Positions 9,297 to 18,979 of a stretch of DNA of 64,000 bases are shown here, piece by piece. The DNA lies in NCBI RefSeq assembly GCF_024437735.1, contig NZ_JANFQO010000020.1, forward strand, positions 1 to 64,000. The letters run 5' to 3'. Below the pieces are notes generated by a model that had not been told where the DNA came from, searched no databases, and saw nothing but the letters and a program-made list of their open reading frames with translations. The first letter of the stretch is position 1. Every line of letters begins with the position of its first letter. The stretch is from Tahibacter harae. Lineage in GTDB: Bacteria; Pseudomonadota; Gammaproteobacteria; Xanthomonadales; Rhodanobacteraceae. Made by a program: the position numbers and the translations under genes.

Positions 9297-10220
9297 ATGC
9301 CGCGCCATCGCCTCGCCCTGCTGCTCGCCTGCCTTCCGCTGCTGCATGCCTGCGGCGGCAGTCCCGAAACCCTGGCCAAGGAAGTGCAGTCCACCTTCGA
9401 GGAGGGGGACATGGAGGGTGCGCTGAAGCTGGCCCATTTCGAGCAGATGCCCGCCGACCTGCGTTTCTTCTTCCTGGACCAGGTGCGCGAATGCGCCGCG
9501 GAGGGCACGGTCTGCACGGCCAGCGTCACGCCGCTGGACGAGGATTTCAAGCAGAGCCTGGCGCGCCTGGCCGACCAGGGACTGGAAAGTCCGTATACGG
9601 CCGAGGGCCTGATCCTGCTGCAATCCCGGGAGGCCGACGGCAAGAGCAGCGGCAAGATGCAGATGCCCTACGCGAAAGTCGACGGCAAGTACCGCCTGGT
9701 CGCACAGCGCTATACCGCGGCCAAGCTGACCGAGCTGCGCGCCACCACCAACCAGCAGCTGCTGGAGCAGATGCTCGCCGCCGGCATCTACGATTCCGCC
9801 GCCGGCGAACGCCGCACCGACTGGAAGGATTCCGCCACCGCCCTGCCCGCCGATGGCGGCGAGCCCGGCCAGCACCTGGTGCGCAGCAGTGCGGCACTGC
9901 ATGCGGCCGTGCTGGCAAACGATCCGGATGCCGCGGTGAAGTCCGGCGACGGCTTTGCCGCGATGGTGCTGGCGGACAAGGATTACGAAGGCAAGCCGGT
10001 GCCCCGGGCCGAACGCCAGGCCAAGCTGCGCACCCAGTCCGCACGCTTCCTGCACGATGTGAAGGTCGAAGGCGGCTGGCTGCGCGGCCAGGAAGCCATT
10101 CTGCTGGTCAACGCCAGGGACGGCGTGGACTGGACCGCCCGCGGCGCCGTGTTCCTGAGCCGCGACGAACAGGGCGCGTGGAACATCGCCGGCAAGCAGC
10201 TGGTGAGCTACCCGCAGTAA
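9297..10220 (+). CDS. Predicted lipoprotein, family not recognised
   Basis: The 307-residue protein has a type II signal peptide with lipobox LLHAC, acylated Cys at residue 19. The mature part begins GGSPETLAKEVQSTFEEGD and is a mixed alpha/beta sequence with the single notable motif SGKMQMPYAKVDGKYRLVAQRY, which resembles a small NTF2-like or immunity-type beta sheet. No enzymatic motif is seen. GGAG lies 8 bases before the ATG. It is followed 83 bases later by the Ser/Thr kinase gene on the same strand, so the pair may be functionally linked. Confidence 0.75.
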   Translation: MPRHRLALLLACLPLLHACGGSPETLAKEVQSTFEEGDMEGALKLAHFEQMPADLRFFFLDQVRECAAEGTVCTASVTPLDEDFKQSLARLADQGLESPYTAEGLILLQSREADGKSSGKMQMPYAKVDGKYRLVAQRYTAAKLTELRATTNQQLLEQMLAAGIYDSAAGERRTDWKDSATALPADGGEPGQHLVRSSAALHAAVLANDPDAAVKSGDGFAAMVLADKDYEGKPVPRAERQAKLRTQSARFLHDVKVEGGWLRGQEAILLVNARDGVDWTARGAVFLSRDEQGAWNIAGKQLVSYPQ

Positions 10221-10303
10221 GGCACCGCGGCGGCCGGCCGGGCTACCATGCCGGCCTTGGCAAATGCCGGCCCGGCGGCCGCTGCGAGGAACAGGTATGG
10301 GGC

Positions 10304-12727
10304 ATGACTGAGCGCGCGCACTACGCCCGCGCCAAGGCCGAGTTCGAACGGCTCAGCGAGCTGGCCGGCGCCGACCGGGAGGCAGCCCTGGAGGCCATCA
10401 CCCAGACCGATCCCGAACTCGCCCGGGAACTGCGCCGCCTGTTCCAGGCATCGGGGCACAACCTGGCCAGCCTGGACGCGGCGCCGGCCGAAGCCGTGCC
10501 GCGCTTTCCGCGCTACCGGGTGATCCGCGAGATCGGCCGCGGCGGCATGGGCCGGGTCTGGCTGGGCGAGCGCGACGACGGCGGTTTCCGCGGCCAGGTC
10601 GCGATCAAGCAGATCTACCGCGAGAGCTGGAACGCCGCCGACGAGCGCCGCTTCCTGCGCGAGCGGCAGATCCTCGCCTCGCTGGATCATCCGCATATCG
10701 CCCGCCTGATCGACGGCGGCCACGACGAACACGGCCGTCCCTTCCTGGCCACCTGGTTCGTCGACGGCCAACCCATCACGCGCTACTGCGAAACCCACGC
10801 GCTGGACCTGCGCGCGCGCCTGGTGCTGCTGCGCAAGCTCGGCGACGCGGTGGCGCATGCGCACCGCCAGCTGGTCGTGCACCGCGACATCAAGCCGGCA
10901 AATATTCTTGTGGACGGCCAGGGCGAGCCGCGCCTGCTGGATTTCGGCATCGCCGCCGTGCTGGACGGCGACAGCACCGCGACAACGGCCGGCAGCCCAG
11001 CGCCGCTGACCCTGCGCTATGCCGCGCCCGAGCAGATCCTGGGCGAACGCTCGGCCATCGCCTGCGACATCCACGCGCTGGGCTGCCTGATGTACGAACT
11101 GATCGCCGGCGAGCCGCCGCACGCGGACGCCGGCGCCGCGGCGCTGATGCACGCCATCGTGCACGAGATGCCGCCGGCGCCTTCGGTCGCCGCAAGACGC
11201 CTGGGCCGCGCGATTCCTTCGCGCGACCTGGATGCGATCTGCCTGCGCGCGCTGCGCAAGCGGCCGCAGGAACGCTACCTGAGCGTGGACGACTGGAACG
11301 CCGACCTGGGCCGCGCCCTCGCCGGCGAGCCGGTGCAGGCGCGCCGCGGCGAACGCGGCTACGCGGCGCGGCGCTGGCTGCGGCGGCGCTGGCCCTGGCT
11401 GGCGGCGGCGGCGTCGCTGCTGGCCCTGGTCAGCTATCACCTGGTCAGCATCAACCGCCAGCTGGCCGCGGTCGCGCGCGAACGCGACCGCGCGGCGGAA
11501 CTGGCCGATTTCACCATCACGGTGTACCAGTCGGCCTCGCCGGCGGAAATCCGCGCGGAAAAAGTCAGCGCGCTGGGTCTGCTCGACCGCGCCGCCGCAC
11601 GCCTGGAAGATCCCACAGCCGAAGCCGACCAGAGTCCCGCCACCCGCGCCGCCGTGGTCGCCTCGCTAGGCCATGTGTACTACGAGATCGGCGTGCGCGA
11701 CCGCGCCGCGCGCCAGTTCGAGCGTGCCCTCGCATTGTTCGAGACCGCCACCCCGCTGCCCGAGGACGATATCGCCCTGCACCAGCGCTATCTCGCCATG
11801 GCGCTGTACGGCCAGGACCGCGCCGAAGAGGCGCTGCAATGGATAGAGCGGGCGCTGGCCCGGCGTGCGCGCCTGGGCGACACCGGCAGCGACATCTACG
11901 CCGGCCTGATCCGCGCAGCAGCGGTCTACGCCTCCTCGCTGGACCAGGTGGACCGCGCCAGCGACTACTACGCACGCGCCATCGCCTCGCTGGAAAACCA
12001 GCTGCCGCAGAGCGGCAACGAACTCTCCACCACCCTGGGCAATGCGGCCAGCCTGGATCTGCAGCTGGGCCGCGTGGACCAGGCCGAGCAGCGCATCGCC
12101 CGTGCGCGCGAACATCTGGATCCCGGCTATACGCTGCACTACCGCACCGACCTGTTCCTGCGCCGGCTGCAGGCCAAGGTCCTCGGCGCGCGCGGCCGCT
12201 ACGACCAGGCCCTGCCGCTGCTGCGCGAGGCGCGCGACGAAGCCCGCGCCCGGATGGGCGAGAATCATCCGGACCTGCTGCTCTTCGCCAACGACCACGG
12301 CCTGCTGCTGACCGATGCCGGCCGCCTCGACGAAGCCGGCCCGGCCTTCGACGAGGCACTGGCCGTAGCCAGACGCAACGGCGGCGGCCGCCGCCTGACC
12401 GGCGTGCGCGCCGCGCGGGCGCGCTGGCTGATCGCCCAGGAACGCCATGGCGAGGCCGCGGACGAACTCGCCGCGGTGCTGGCCGAGCGCGCCCGCGCGC
12501 CGCAACGCGACCGCCGCAGCACCGCCTACGAGCGTGTCGCGCTGGCCTTTGCGCGCTGCCGCACCGGCCAGGCCGGTGCCGCGGACGAACTGGCCGTACT
12601 GCTGCGCGGCGCAGAAGCACAGAGCGTGGCGCAGCGCAGCAGCACGGCAGACGATTTCGCGCGCTGGCAGCAGGCCTGCGCCGCGCAGGCCGCGGCGGCA
12701 CAGGCCGCGGCAGCGCCGCCGCAGTGA
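10304..12727 (+). CDS. Membrane Ser/Thr protein kinase with C-terminal TPR domain
   Basis: This 807-residue Hanks-type kinase has a short N-terminal helical region and then the kinase domain from about residue 70. The domain shows the P-loop GRGGMGRVWLGE, Lys102 in VAIK, catalytic HRD at 193-195 (HRDIKPANILVD), DFG starting at Asp213 and APE in RYAAPEQILG. A membrane helix lies near 365-385, and the remaining 400 residues form TPR-like repeats, which should face the periplasm. All catalytic residues are present, so it should be active. The start at 10304 is preceded by GAGGAACAGG; the frame stays open much further upstream but across the lipoprotein gene. This architecture is frequent in Lysobacterales. 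Confidence 0.9.
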   Translation: MTERAHYARAKAEFERLSELAGADREAALEAITQTDPELARELRRLFQASGHNLASLDAAPAEAVPRFPRYRVIREIGRGGMGRVWLGERDDGGFRGQVAIKQIYRESWNAADERRFLRERQILASLDHPHIARLIDGGHDEHGRPFLATWFVDGQPITRYCETHALDLRARLVLLRKLGDAVAHAHRQLVVHRDIKPANILVDGQGEPRLLDFGIAAVLDGDSTATTAGSPAPLTLRYAAPEQILGERSAIACDIHALGCLMYELIAGEPPHADAGAAALMHAIVHEMPPAPSVAARRLGRAIPSRDLDAICLRALRKRPQERYLSVDDWNADLGRALAGEPVQARRGERGYAARRWLRRRWPWLAAAASLLALVSYHLVSINRQLAAVARERDRAAELADFTITVYQSASPAEIRAEKVSALGLLDRAAARLEDPTAEADQSPATRAAVVASLGHVYYEIGVRDRAARQFERALALFETATPLPEDDIALHQRYLAMALYGQDRAEEALQWIERALARRARLGDTGSDIYAGLIRAAAVYASSLDQVDRASDYYARAIASLENQLPQSGNELSTTLGNAASLDLQLGRVDQAEQRIARAREHLDPGYTLHYRTDLFLRRLQAKVLGARGRYDQALPLLREARDEARARMGENHPDLLLFANDHGLLLTDAGRLDEAGPAFDEALAVARRNGGGRRLTGVRAARARWLIAQERHGEAADELAAVLAERARAPQRDRRSTAYERVALAFARCRTGQAGAADELAVLLRGAEAQSVAQRSSTADDFARWQQACAAQAAAAQAAAAPPQ

Positions 12728-12835
12728 GCGCGGGCGCGCCGCGATAGCCGCCGTCCTTTCCTCCCGCTAGTGATCTTCATGCCCCCGGCAACCTGCCCGG
12801 GCCATTCCTGTCCTCGCTGATCGCACAGGTTGTCC

Positions 12836-15778
12836 ATGAAGCTCCGCGCACTCGCCGGCTGTATCGCCCTTGTCTTTTCCAGCGCCGCCGCACTGGCCGC
12901 GCCGGCCATCGTGGTGACCGCGCGCAGCGGCGCATCCGGTGCGCCGGTACGCCTGGCCGACGGCGTCGTGGACCGCGCCAGGCACGCGCTCAGCGTCGAT
13001 GCACAGGGCAATACCTACGTCGCCGCCTCGCAGCGCGTAGCCGGCAACTGGCGCTATCTGACCAGCAAATATCTGCCCGACGGCAGCCTGGCCTGGGCGG
13101 CAGCGCAGGCACCGGCCGCCAACCCCGGCGAGCTGCCCTACGGCGTGGGCACGGATGCGGCCGGCAATGTCTATGTCAGCGGCAGCAACTACATCCAGTT
13201 CATCACCCTCAAGTACGACCGTGACGGCAACCAGCTGTGGGAGCGGCGCTATCAGGTGAGCGGCGGCCTGTATCAGCAGCCGCGCGCGCTGAAAGTCGAC
13301 GCCGCCGGCAACATCTACGTGGCCGGCCGCTCCCAGACCGGCGGCATCGGCTTCGATCATTTCGACTACGGTCTGGTGAAGTACGACAGCAACGGCAACG
13401 AGTTGTGGAGCGCGCGCTACAACGGCCCGGCCGGCCTGAACGAGGAATTCCAGGACATGGCCGTGGACGCCGCAGGCAATGTCTACCTGACCGGATCCTC
13501 GCGCGATTCGGCCAGCCGCAGCGACTACGCCACGGTCAAGTTCGACGCCGCCGGCGTGCAGCAATGGGCCGCGCGCTACGGCAGCGGCAGCCTGGACCAG
13601 GCCAATGGCATCGTCGTCAACGGCGACAGCATCGTGGTCACCGGCACCTCCAAGGTCGGCACGTTCTACGACGCGGTGACGGTGGCCTACGATGCCGCCA
13701 GCGGCGCGCAGCAATGGGTGGCGCAGACCATCAATCCCAACCACAACAGCGGCACGGCGATCGTGCGCGACAGCGCCGGCAATCTGTATGTGGGCGGCTC
13801 GGTGTGGGACCCGGACAACCGTTTCCTGGTGGTCAAGTACAGCAGCGGCGGCCAGCGCCTGTGGCAGCGCGGCTACCAGCCGTATGCCGGCATCTCCGGT
13901 TCCAATGTGGTCCGTTCGCTGGCCCTGCATCCCGACGGCGGCGTGATCGCGGCGGGCAGCGCCATCGGCTTTGGCGGCTTCGACTACGGCGTGGTGAAGT
14001 TCGATGCCGCCGGCAACCAGCAATGGTCGCAGCTGTTCAACGGCCCGCCGGGCACGCTCAACGACCAGGCCGGCAGCGTGCGCGTGCGCGACGACGGCAT
14101 CGCTGTGGTCGCCGGCACCGAAGCCTTCACCCAGGGCAGCGGCGACACGGATCGCGCCACCACGCTGTTCATCGCCGAGGGTGTGCAGCAGACATCGCCG
14201 CAGATCAGCACCACGCCCAGCGTCACCGGCCAGCCGTACCAGGTACAGGTCGCGGTGCGCGGCAAGGTCGGCCGCCCGGCGGGCGCGGTACAGCTGAGCA
14301 GCAGCGACGGGCAGAATTGCAGCATCACCCTGGTGGACGGCAACGGCAGCTGCGAGTTCGGCAATACCCAGGCCGGTCCGGTGTCGCTGGCCGCCGCATT
14401 CACTTCCGCCGCACCCGGGCTGTTCGCCGACACCAGCGGCAGCGCCAGCCACAGTGTGGACAAAGCGCAAACCCAGCTCAGCCTGAGCGCGCCGGCCTGG
14501 AGCCATCCCGGCGACAGCATCAGCGTCGCGGCGACATTGAGTGTCACGGCGCCGGGAGCAGGCACGCCCGGCGGCAGCATCCAGGTCGGCGACGACGTGG
14601 ACAGCTGCACCATCGCGCCGCCCGCCGTCAGCTGCTCGCTGGTCCTGAGCACGCCCGGCCCGCGCACGCTGGGCGCCAGCTATGCCGGCGATGCGAATTT
14701 CCTTCCCGCCGGCGCCAGCGCCGCGCACCGCGTGAACCGCGCCCCCGTCGCGGCCGACGACAGCTACGCGCTGGCCGAAGACGGCAGCCTCGCCGTCGCC
14801 GCGGCCGCCGGCGTGCTCGGCAACGACAGCGACGCCGATGGCGACGCGCTGCAGGTGGTCCCCGCCGCGTTCGAGGCCGGCGGCATCGGCGGCCAGGTCG
14901 TGCTGCGCGCGGACGGCGGGTTCGACTACACGCCGCCGGCCGACGCCTATGGCACGGCGAGCTTCGGCTACAGCGCCGGCGACGGCGTCGACAGCAGCAG
15001 CGGCACGGCGCATATCACGGTGCGCGCGGTCAACGATGCGCCGAGCTTCAGCCTGGGCAGCAGCCCCAGCCATCCCGCCGGCAGCAGCGGCGCGCAAAGC
15101 GTGGCGGGCTTTCTCGGCCAGTTCAGTCCGGGCCCGGCCAACGAGGCAGAACAAACCTTGCTCGCGCTGCCGCTCACGGTGGAGAGCGATCCCAATGACA
15201 TCGTCGACGCCGTTACGCTGGGCCTGGACGGCCGCCTCGGCTACGTGCTCAGCGGCCGCGGCGGCAGCGCCGCGATCCGCGTGGCCGCCCAGGACAGCGG
15301 CGGCACGGACGACGGCGGCAACGACACCTCGGCCGCGCAGACCTTCACCCTCAGCGTCGCCTCGGGCGTGGACCTGGCCGTAGTCATCAGCAGCGACGAC
15401 ACCTTCCTGCGCAACGGCAGCACATCCACGCACCGCGTCAGGGTGAGCAATTCCGGTCCGGATCCTGCGCTGCAGGCCGCGCTGTCGGTGCAGCAGCCGG
15501 CCAATCTCTCCGGCTTCGCCTGGACCTGTACGCGCAGCGATGCGCAACCCTGCGCCGTCGCCAGCGGCAGCGGCCCGATCGCGCAGAACGTGGATGTGCC
15601 GCTGGACGTCACCCTGCACTACGCGATCACCGCCACCGTAGTCGCCGTGCCCGAGATGCCGGTGATGCTCAACGCCAGCGTGCTCGGCGGCGCAGGCCAG
15701 ACCGAGCTGCAACCGGGCACGAACAGCGCCACGCACAGCATTGCGGTGGGGATCTTCGCGGCGGGATTTGAACGCTGA
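12836..15778 (+). CDS. Large exported beta-propeller/cadherin-like repeat protein
   Basis: The 980-residue protein has a signal peptide (LRALAGCIALVFSSAAALAA). Residues 25-430 are SBBP-type propeller repeats, each with a DAAGNVYV-like strand and a KYD or KFDAAG strand (for example VDAAGNIYVAGRS). Bacterial Ig-like repeats follow, then a cadherin-like unit with VLGNDSDADGD, and a DUF11-like stretch near the C terminus. It ends GIFAAGFER, a short tail discussed in the findings. There is no catalytic motif, so a surface or secreted binding role is likely. ATG at 12836 is preferred over TTG at 12830. Confidence 0.85.
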   Translation: MKLRALAGCIALVFSSAAALAAPAIVVTARSGASGAPVRLADGVVDRARHALSVDAQGNTYVAASQRVAGNWRYLTSKYLPDGSLAWAAAQAPAANPGELPYGVGTDAAGNVYVSGSNYIQFITLKYDRDGNQLWERRYQVSGGLYQQPRALKVDAAGNIYVAGRSQTGGIGFDHFDYGLVKYDSNGNELWSARYNGPAGLNEEFQDMAVDAAGNVYLTGSSRDSASRSDYATVKFDAAGVQQWAARYGSGSLDQANGIVVNGDSIVVTGTSKVGTFYDAVTVAYDAASGAQQWVAQTINPNHNSGTAIVRDSAGNLYVGGSVWDPDNRFLVVKYSSGGQRLWQRGYQPYAGISGSNVVRSLALHPDGGVIAAGSAIGFGGFDYGVVKFDAAGNQQWSQLFNGPPGTLNDQAGSVRVRDDGIAVVAGTEAFTQGSGDTDRATTLFIAEGVQQTSPQISTTPSVTGQPYQVQVAVRGKVGRPAGAVQLSSSDGQNCSITLVDGNGSCEFGNTQAGPVSLAAAFTSAAPGLFADTSGSASHSVDKAQTQLSLSAPAWSHPGDSISVAATLSVTAPGAGTPGGSIQVGDDVDSCTIAPPAVSCSLVLSTPGPRTLGASYAGDANFLPAGASAAHRVNRAPVAADDSYALAEDGSLAVAAAAGVLGNDSDADGDALQVVPAAFEAGGIGGQVVLRADGGFDYTPPADAYGTASFGYSAGDGVDSSSGTAHITVRAVNDAPSFSLGSSPSHPAGSSGAQSVAGFLGQFSPGPANEAEQTLLALPLTVESDPNDIVDAVTLGLDGRLGYVLSGRGGSAAIRVAAQDSGGTDDGGNDTSAAQTFTLSVASGVDLAVVISSDDTFLRNGSTSTHRVRVSNSGPDPALQAALSVQQPANLSGFAWTCTRSDAQPCAVASGSGPIAQNVDVPLDVTLHYAITATVVAVPEMPVMLNASVLGGAGQTELQPGTNSATHSIAVGIFAAGFER

Positions 15779-15911
15779 GCGGCGATGGCGGACTTGCCGC
15801 GCGGCAGACCTGCGGCATGGCCTGCGCCGCAGCGTTCAGAGGCAGCGCCTCGCCGCCATTCCGTAGACTGCTGGACAGTTTCCCCTGGCCCGCGAGGTTA
15901 GCCTTCTGAAC

Positions 15912-16502
15912 ATGGATACTGCGCTGCGCTGCCACTGCGGCCATCTGCAAGGCCGCCTGGATACCGCCTCGGCGGCCGGCCGCGCCGTCTGCTACTGCAA
16001 GGACTGCCAGGCGTACGCGCGCTTTCTCGGCCGCCACGAAGACATGCTCGACCGCCACGGCGGCACCGAGATCATCGCCACCCTGCCGCGCCGCCTGCGC
16101 TTCACCGCCGGCACGGACCAGCTGGCCTGCGTGTCGCTGAGCGAGACCGGCCTGCTGCGCTGGTATGCCGCCTGCTGCGATACGGCCATCGGCAATACGC
16201 CGCGCGATCCGCGGATTTCCTATCTCGGCATTGTCGTCGGCTGCCTGTCCGCACCGGAAGCGGAGCTGACCCGGGCGTTCGGCCCCTGCAGCATCGCGCT
16301 GAACACGGCCTCGGCGCGCGGCGCAGTGAAACCGGCGGGCTCCATGTTCCTCGCCGGGCTGCGCATAGGGCGCAACATCCTGCTCTCGCGCCTGAGCGGC
16401 AAATACCGGCACAACCCGTTCTTCGACACGGCCACGGCGCAGCCCGTGGTCGCGCCGCGGGTGCTGCAGCCGGCCGAGCGGCAAGCGCTGTACCAGGACT
16501 GA
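15912..16502 (+). CDS. GFA/DUF6151-like zinc protein
   Basis: The 196-residue cytoplasmic protein begins ALRCHCGHLQGRLD and has VCYCKDCQAYARFLG and WYAACCDTAIGN, a cysteine layout like the glutathione-dependent formaldehyde-activating (GFA) fold, which binds zinc. In GFA proteins the fold forms S-hydroxymethylglutathione adducts; activity here is not demonstrable. The C-terminal half is longer than in GFA and fits the DUF6151 group. It stands alone between opposed genes. The formate dehydrogenase operon elsewhere in the window is thematically related to formaldehyde oxidation but too distant to argue a link. Confidence 0.65.
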   Translation: MDTALRCHCGHLQGRLDTASAAGRAVCYCKDCQAYARFLGRHEDMLDRHGGTEIIATLPRRLRFTAGTDQLACVSLSETGLLRWYAACCDTAIGNTPRDPRISYLGIVVGCLSAPEAELTRAFGPCSIALNTASARGAVKPAGSMFLAGLRIGRNILLSRLSGKYRHNPFFDTATAQPVVAPRVLQPAERQALYQD

Positions 16503-16590
16503 GACGGCCGCCGCACGCAGCGGCCGGCGCCAGCTCCGCCGCCAGCGGCAGCCTCCGTCGCAACAGCGCCGGCGTTTGGATTCCCCGATG

Positions 16591-17970
16591 CTATTTCAAC
16601 GCTGCCAGCAGCTCCGCGGTGAAACGCGCGATATCGAAGCGTACGCCGGCCGGATCCTCGCCGCGGCGCACGATCACCACCTGCCGCGCCGGCACCACCA
16701 CCAGGTACTGGCCGCGGTTGCCGATGGCCGCGTAGGTATCGGCCGGCACGCCGGGCACATCCTTGAACAGCCAGAACGTCGCGCCGTAGCCGAAGCCGCT
16801 GGGCGGCTGCGGACCGCTGGCGCTGCTGACATAGCGCACCCAGCCTTCGGGCAACAGGCGCTGGCCCTGGAACACGCCGTCGTTCTGGTACAGCAGGCCC
16901 AGGCGGGCCAGGTCCCGCGCCGTGGTCCACACCTGGCTGGACATCACGTAATTGCCGCGCCAGTCCGTCTCCGGCACGGTGCGGGTCATGCCGATCTTCC
17001 ACAGCAGCTGGGTGAACGGAAATGCGAGCGCCTGCTGCTCGTCGCCCAGCCGCTCGCGCAGGCCGCGCAGGGCGAGCACGGTGTCGTTGTTGGCGTAGCG
17101 GAAGGTTGAACCCGGCTGCTTCAGCAGCGGCAAGGTGCCGGCTTCCTGATCCACCGCCGCGCCGCCGAAGTACAACGCATCGGTGCGGTTGCCCGCGGTG
17201 CTGCTGTGCAGGCCGCTGGCCATGCGCAGCAGGTTGTCGGTAGTGATGGCGCCGCGCGGATCGCCGGGCTGCTGCCATTGGCCTATCGCCGCCGGCTGGG
17301 CCGGATCGAGCACGCCCTGCTGCTGGGCAACGCCGACCAGGGTTCCGGCCAGGCTCTTGGCCACCGACCAGGTGCGCTGCGACACCTGCGGACCGAAACC
17401 CTTGCGGTATTTCTCGGCGACGATGCGCCCGCGCTGCACGACGACGATGCCGGTGGTCTGGCTGCCTTCGCCGAAATACGTGCCGTCGAAGGCGCGATCG
17501 ACGCCGCGCGCCAGCGCGCGCTTGTCGCCGTCGACGCGGCCGGTGGCCTGCCGGTCGCCCAGCGGCCAGGGCTTGCGTTCCAGCGCAGGCGCGGGCGCAG
17601 CGAAGCGCGGCAACGCCGCCACGGCCGCCGGCGCGGCACCGATGGGCAGCTGGGTACAACCCAGGTTCGCCCGCCAGGCCGCAATACGCGGCGGCCGCGC
17701 GGCGTCGAAGGCGACCGCGACCTGCTTGCGTTCCCTGTCGATGACCGCCGCCAGCTGCGGCACGATGGCATCGTATTCGGGATAGATGCCCTTGAGTTCC
17801 AGCGCGGCCAGCTGCGCTTCGCTGCGCCCGGCGTTGAAAAGTCCGCTGCACAAGGTCAGCGCCTTGTAGCCCGCGGCGATGGCGCGGTCGTAGTCCGTCG
17901 CGGGTTTCTGCTGCGCGCTGGCGGCCGTGGCGGCCAGCAGGCACAGCAGCATGCTTGCACAAGCTTTCAT
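16591..17970 (-). CDS. Exported serine hydrolase (class C beta-lactamase-like fold)
   Basis: This 459-residue protein has a signal peptide (MKACASMLLCLLAATAASAQ). The penicillin-binding/beta-lactamase family motifs are SxxK in TWSVAKSLAGTLVG, YxN in FRYANNDTVLAL, and a late strand GNRGQYLVVVP in place of the KTG triad. The variant third motif is typical of esterases and carboxypeptidase-like relatives rather than true beta-lactamases. GAGGAA precedes the ATG at 17970; an extension to 18057 would lack the signal. It is divergent from the AraC regulator 93 bases away, which could control it. Confidence 0.85.
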   Translation of the reverse strand: MKACASMLLCLLAATAASAQQKPATDYDRAIAAGYKALTLCSGLFNAGRSEAQLAALELKGIYPEYDAIVPQLAAVIDRERKQVAVAFDAARPPRIAAWRANLGCTQLPIGAAPAAVAALPRFAAPAPALERKPWPLGDRQATGRVDGDKRALARGVDRAFDGTYFGEGSQTTGIVVVQRGRIVAEKYRKGFGPQVSQRTWSVAKSLAGTLVGVAQQQGVLDPAQPAAIGQWQQPGDPRGAITTDNLLRMASGLHSSTAGNRTDALYFGGAAVDQEAGTLPLLKQPGSTFRYANNDTVLALRGLRERLGDEQQALAFPFTQLLWKIGMTRTVPETDWRGNYVMSSQVWTTARDLARLGLLYQNDGVFQGQRLLPEGWVRYVSSASGPQPPSGFGYGATFWLFKDVPGVPADTYAAIGNRGQYLVVVPARQVVIVRRGEDPAGVRFDIARFTAELLAALK

Positions 17971-18063
17971 GCGGTATTTCCTCGCCGTACCGGCGCCGGC
18001 AGACTGTCGCCGGCAGCCGGCTACTCTACCCCACGCGGCCTTGCGCCGCCGCGGCACACCCCC

Positions 18064-18918
18064 ATGTTCCTGATCCGCCGCCTACCCGAGTCAGCGCCGC
18101 GCATGCCGGAACAAACCGACCCTGTCTTCTGGCGCGACCCCGCCCTGCCCTTCATCGAGGCACGCTACGTCCAGGACGGGCGCAAGGTCTGCTATGCGCG
18201 GCATGCGCACGAGACCTTTTCGATAGGCGCGATCACCGCCGGCCGCAGCAGCTACCACAACGGCCGCACGCGCGAGACCGTCGGCGCCGGCGCCGTCGCG
18301 GTGATGAACCCGGAGGACGTGCACGCCTGCAATCCCATCGCCGATGAACCCTGGTCCTACCACATGCTGTACGTGGACCGGGCCTGGCTGGCCGGGCTGC
18401 AGCACGAGCTGGGCCTGGATCCCAACGAAGATTTCCACGCATTTTCAACAACGGCGAGCACCGATCCCCTGCTCTACGCCGGCCTGAACCAGCTGGCCGC
18501 GCTGCTGGCGGATGCGGCAGCCAGCCGCCTGCACAAGCAGGTGCAGAGCGTCGCCTTCTTCAGTCAATTGCAGCAGCGGCTGGATCCCGCGGCGCGGCCC
18601 GCGCAGGAGGCCGCGCACAAGCTCCGGCGGGCGGCCGAGTTCATCAGCGACAACCTGACCCGGCCGCTGGGCCTGGAGGAAATCTGCGCGGCTGCCGGGC
18701 TGTCGCCGTCTTATCTGATCCGCGCCTTCCAGCAGCGCTACGGCATGACACCGCATGCCTATCTGGTCAACCGCCGCCTGCAATACGGCCAGGCCCAATT
18801 GCGCCGCGGCCGCCCCATCGTCGAGGTGGCGCTGGAGGCCGGCTTCGCCGACCAGGCGCATTTCCAGCGCACCTTCAAGCGCTTTCTCGCGGCAACGCCG
18901 GGGCAGTACCAGTCCTGA
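18064..18918 (+). CDS. AraC-family transcriptional regulator
   Basis: The 284-residue regulator has an N-terminal cupin-like sensing domain (HAHETFSIGAITAGRSSYH, then VAVMNPEDVHACNP) and two C-terminal helix-turn-helix units (LGLEEICAAAGLSPSYLIRAFQQ and PIVEVALEAGFADQAHFQRTFKRFLAATPGQY). The second helix pair carries the AraC signature. The start could also be the in-frame ATG at 18103; neither has a strong Shine-Dalgarno sequence. It is followed convergently by a LysE-type exporter gene. AraC regulators of this sensing-domain type often govern an adjacent LysE gene, or here perhaps the divergent hydrolase. Confidence 0.9.
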   Translation: MFLIRRLPESAPRMPEQTDPVFWRDPALPFIEARYVQDGRKVCYARHAHETFSIGAITAGRSSYHNGRTRETVGAGAVAVMNPEDVHACNPIADEPWSYHMLYVDRAWLAGLQHELGLDPNEDFHAFSTTASTDPLLYAGLNQLAALLADAAASRLHKQVQSVAFFSQLQQRLDPAARPAQEAAHKLRRAAEFISDNLTRPLGLEEICAAAGLSPSYLIRAFQQRYGMTPHAYLVNRRLQYGQAQLRRGRPIVEVALEAGFADQAHFQRTFKRFLAATPGQYQS

Positions 18919-18979
18919 GCCGCCGCAACGATGGGGCCTCGGCAGCGGCACGGCGGCCTGCGCGGCGAAAACCGCCGGC

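Noticed and set aside
12767-15736. A 989-codon minus-strand frame opposite the propeller protein
   Set aside because: The translation is low-complexity His-, Arg- and Ala-rich and has no signal or motif, whereas the plus strand shows clear repeats and a signal peptide.
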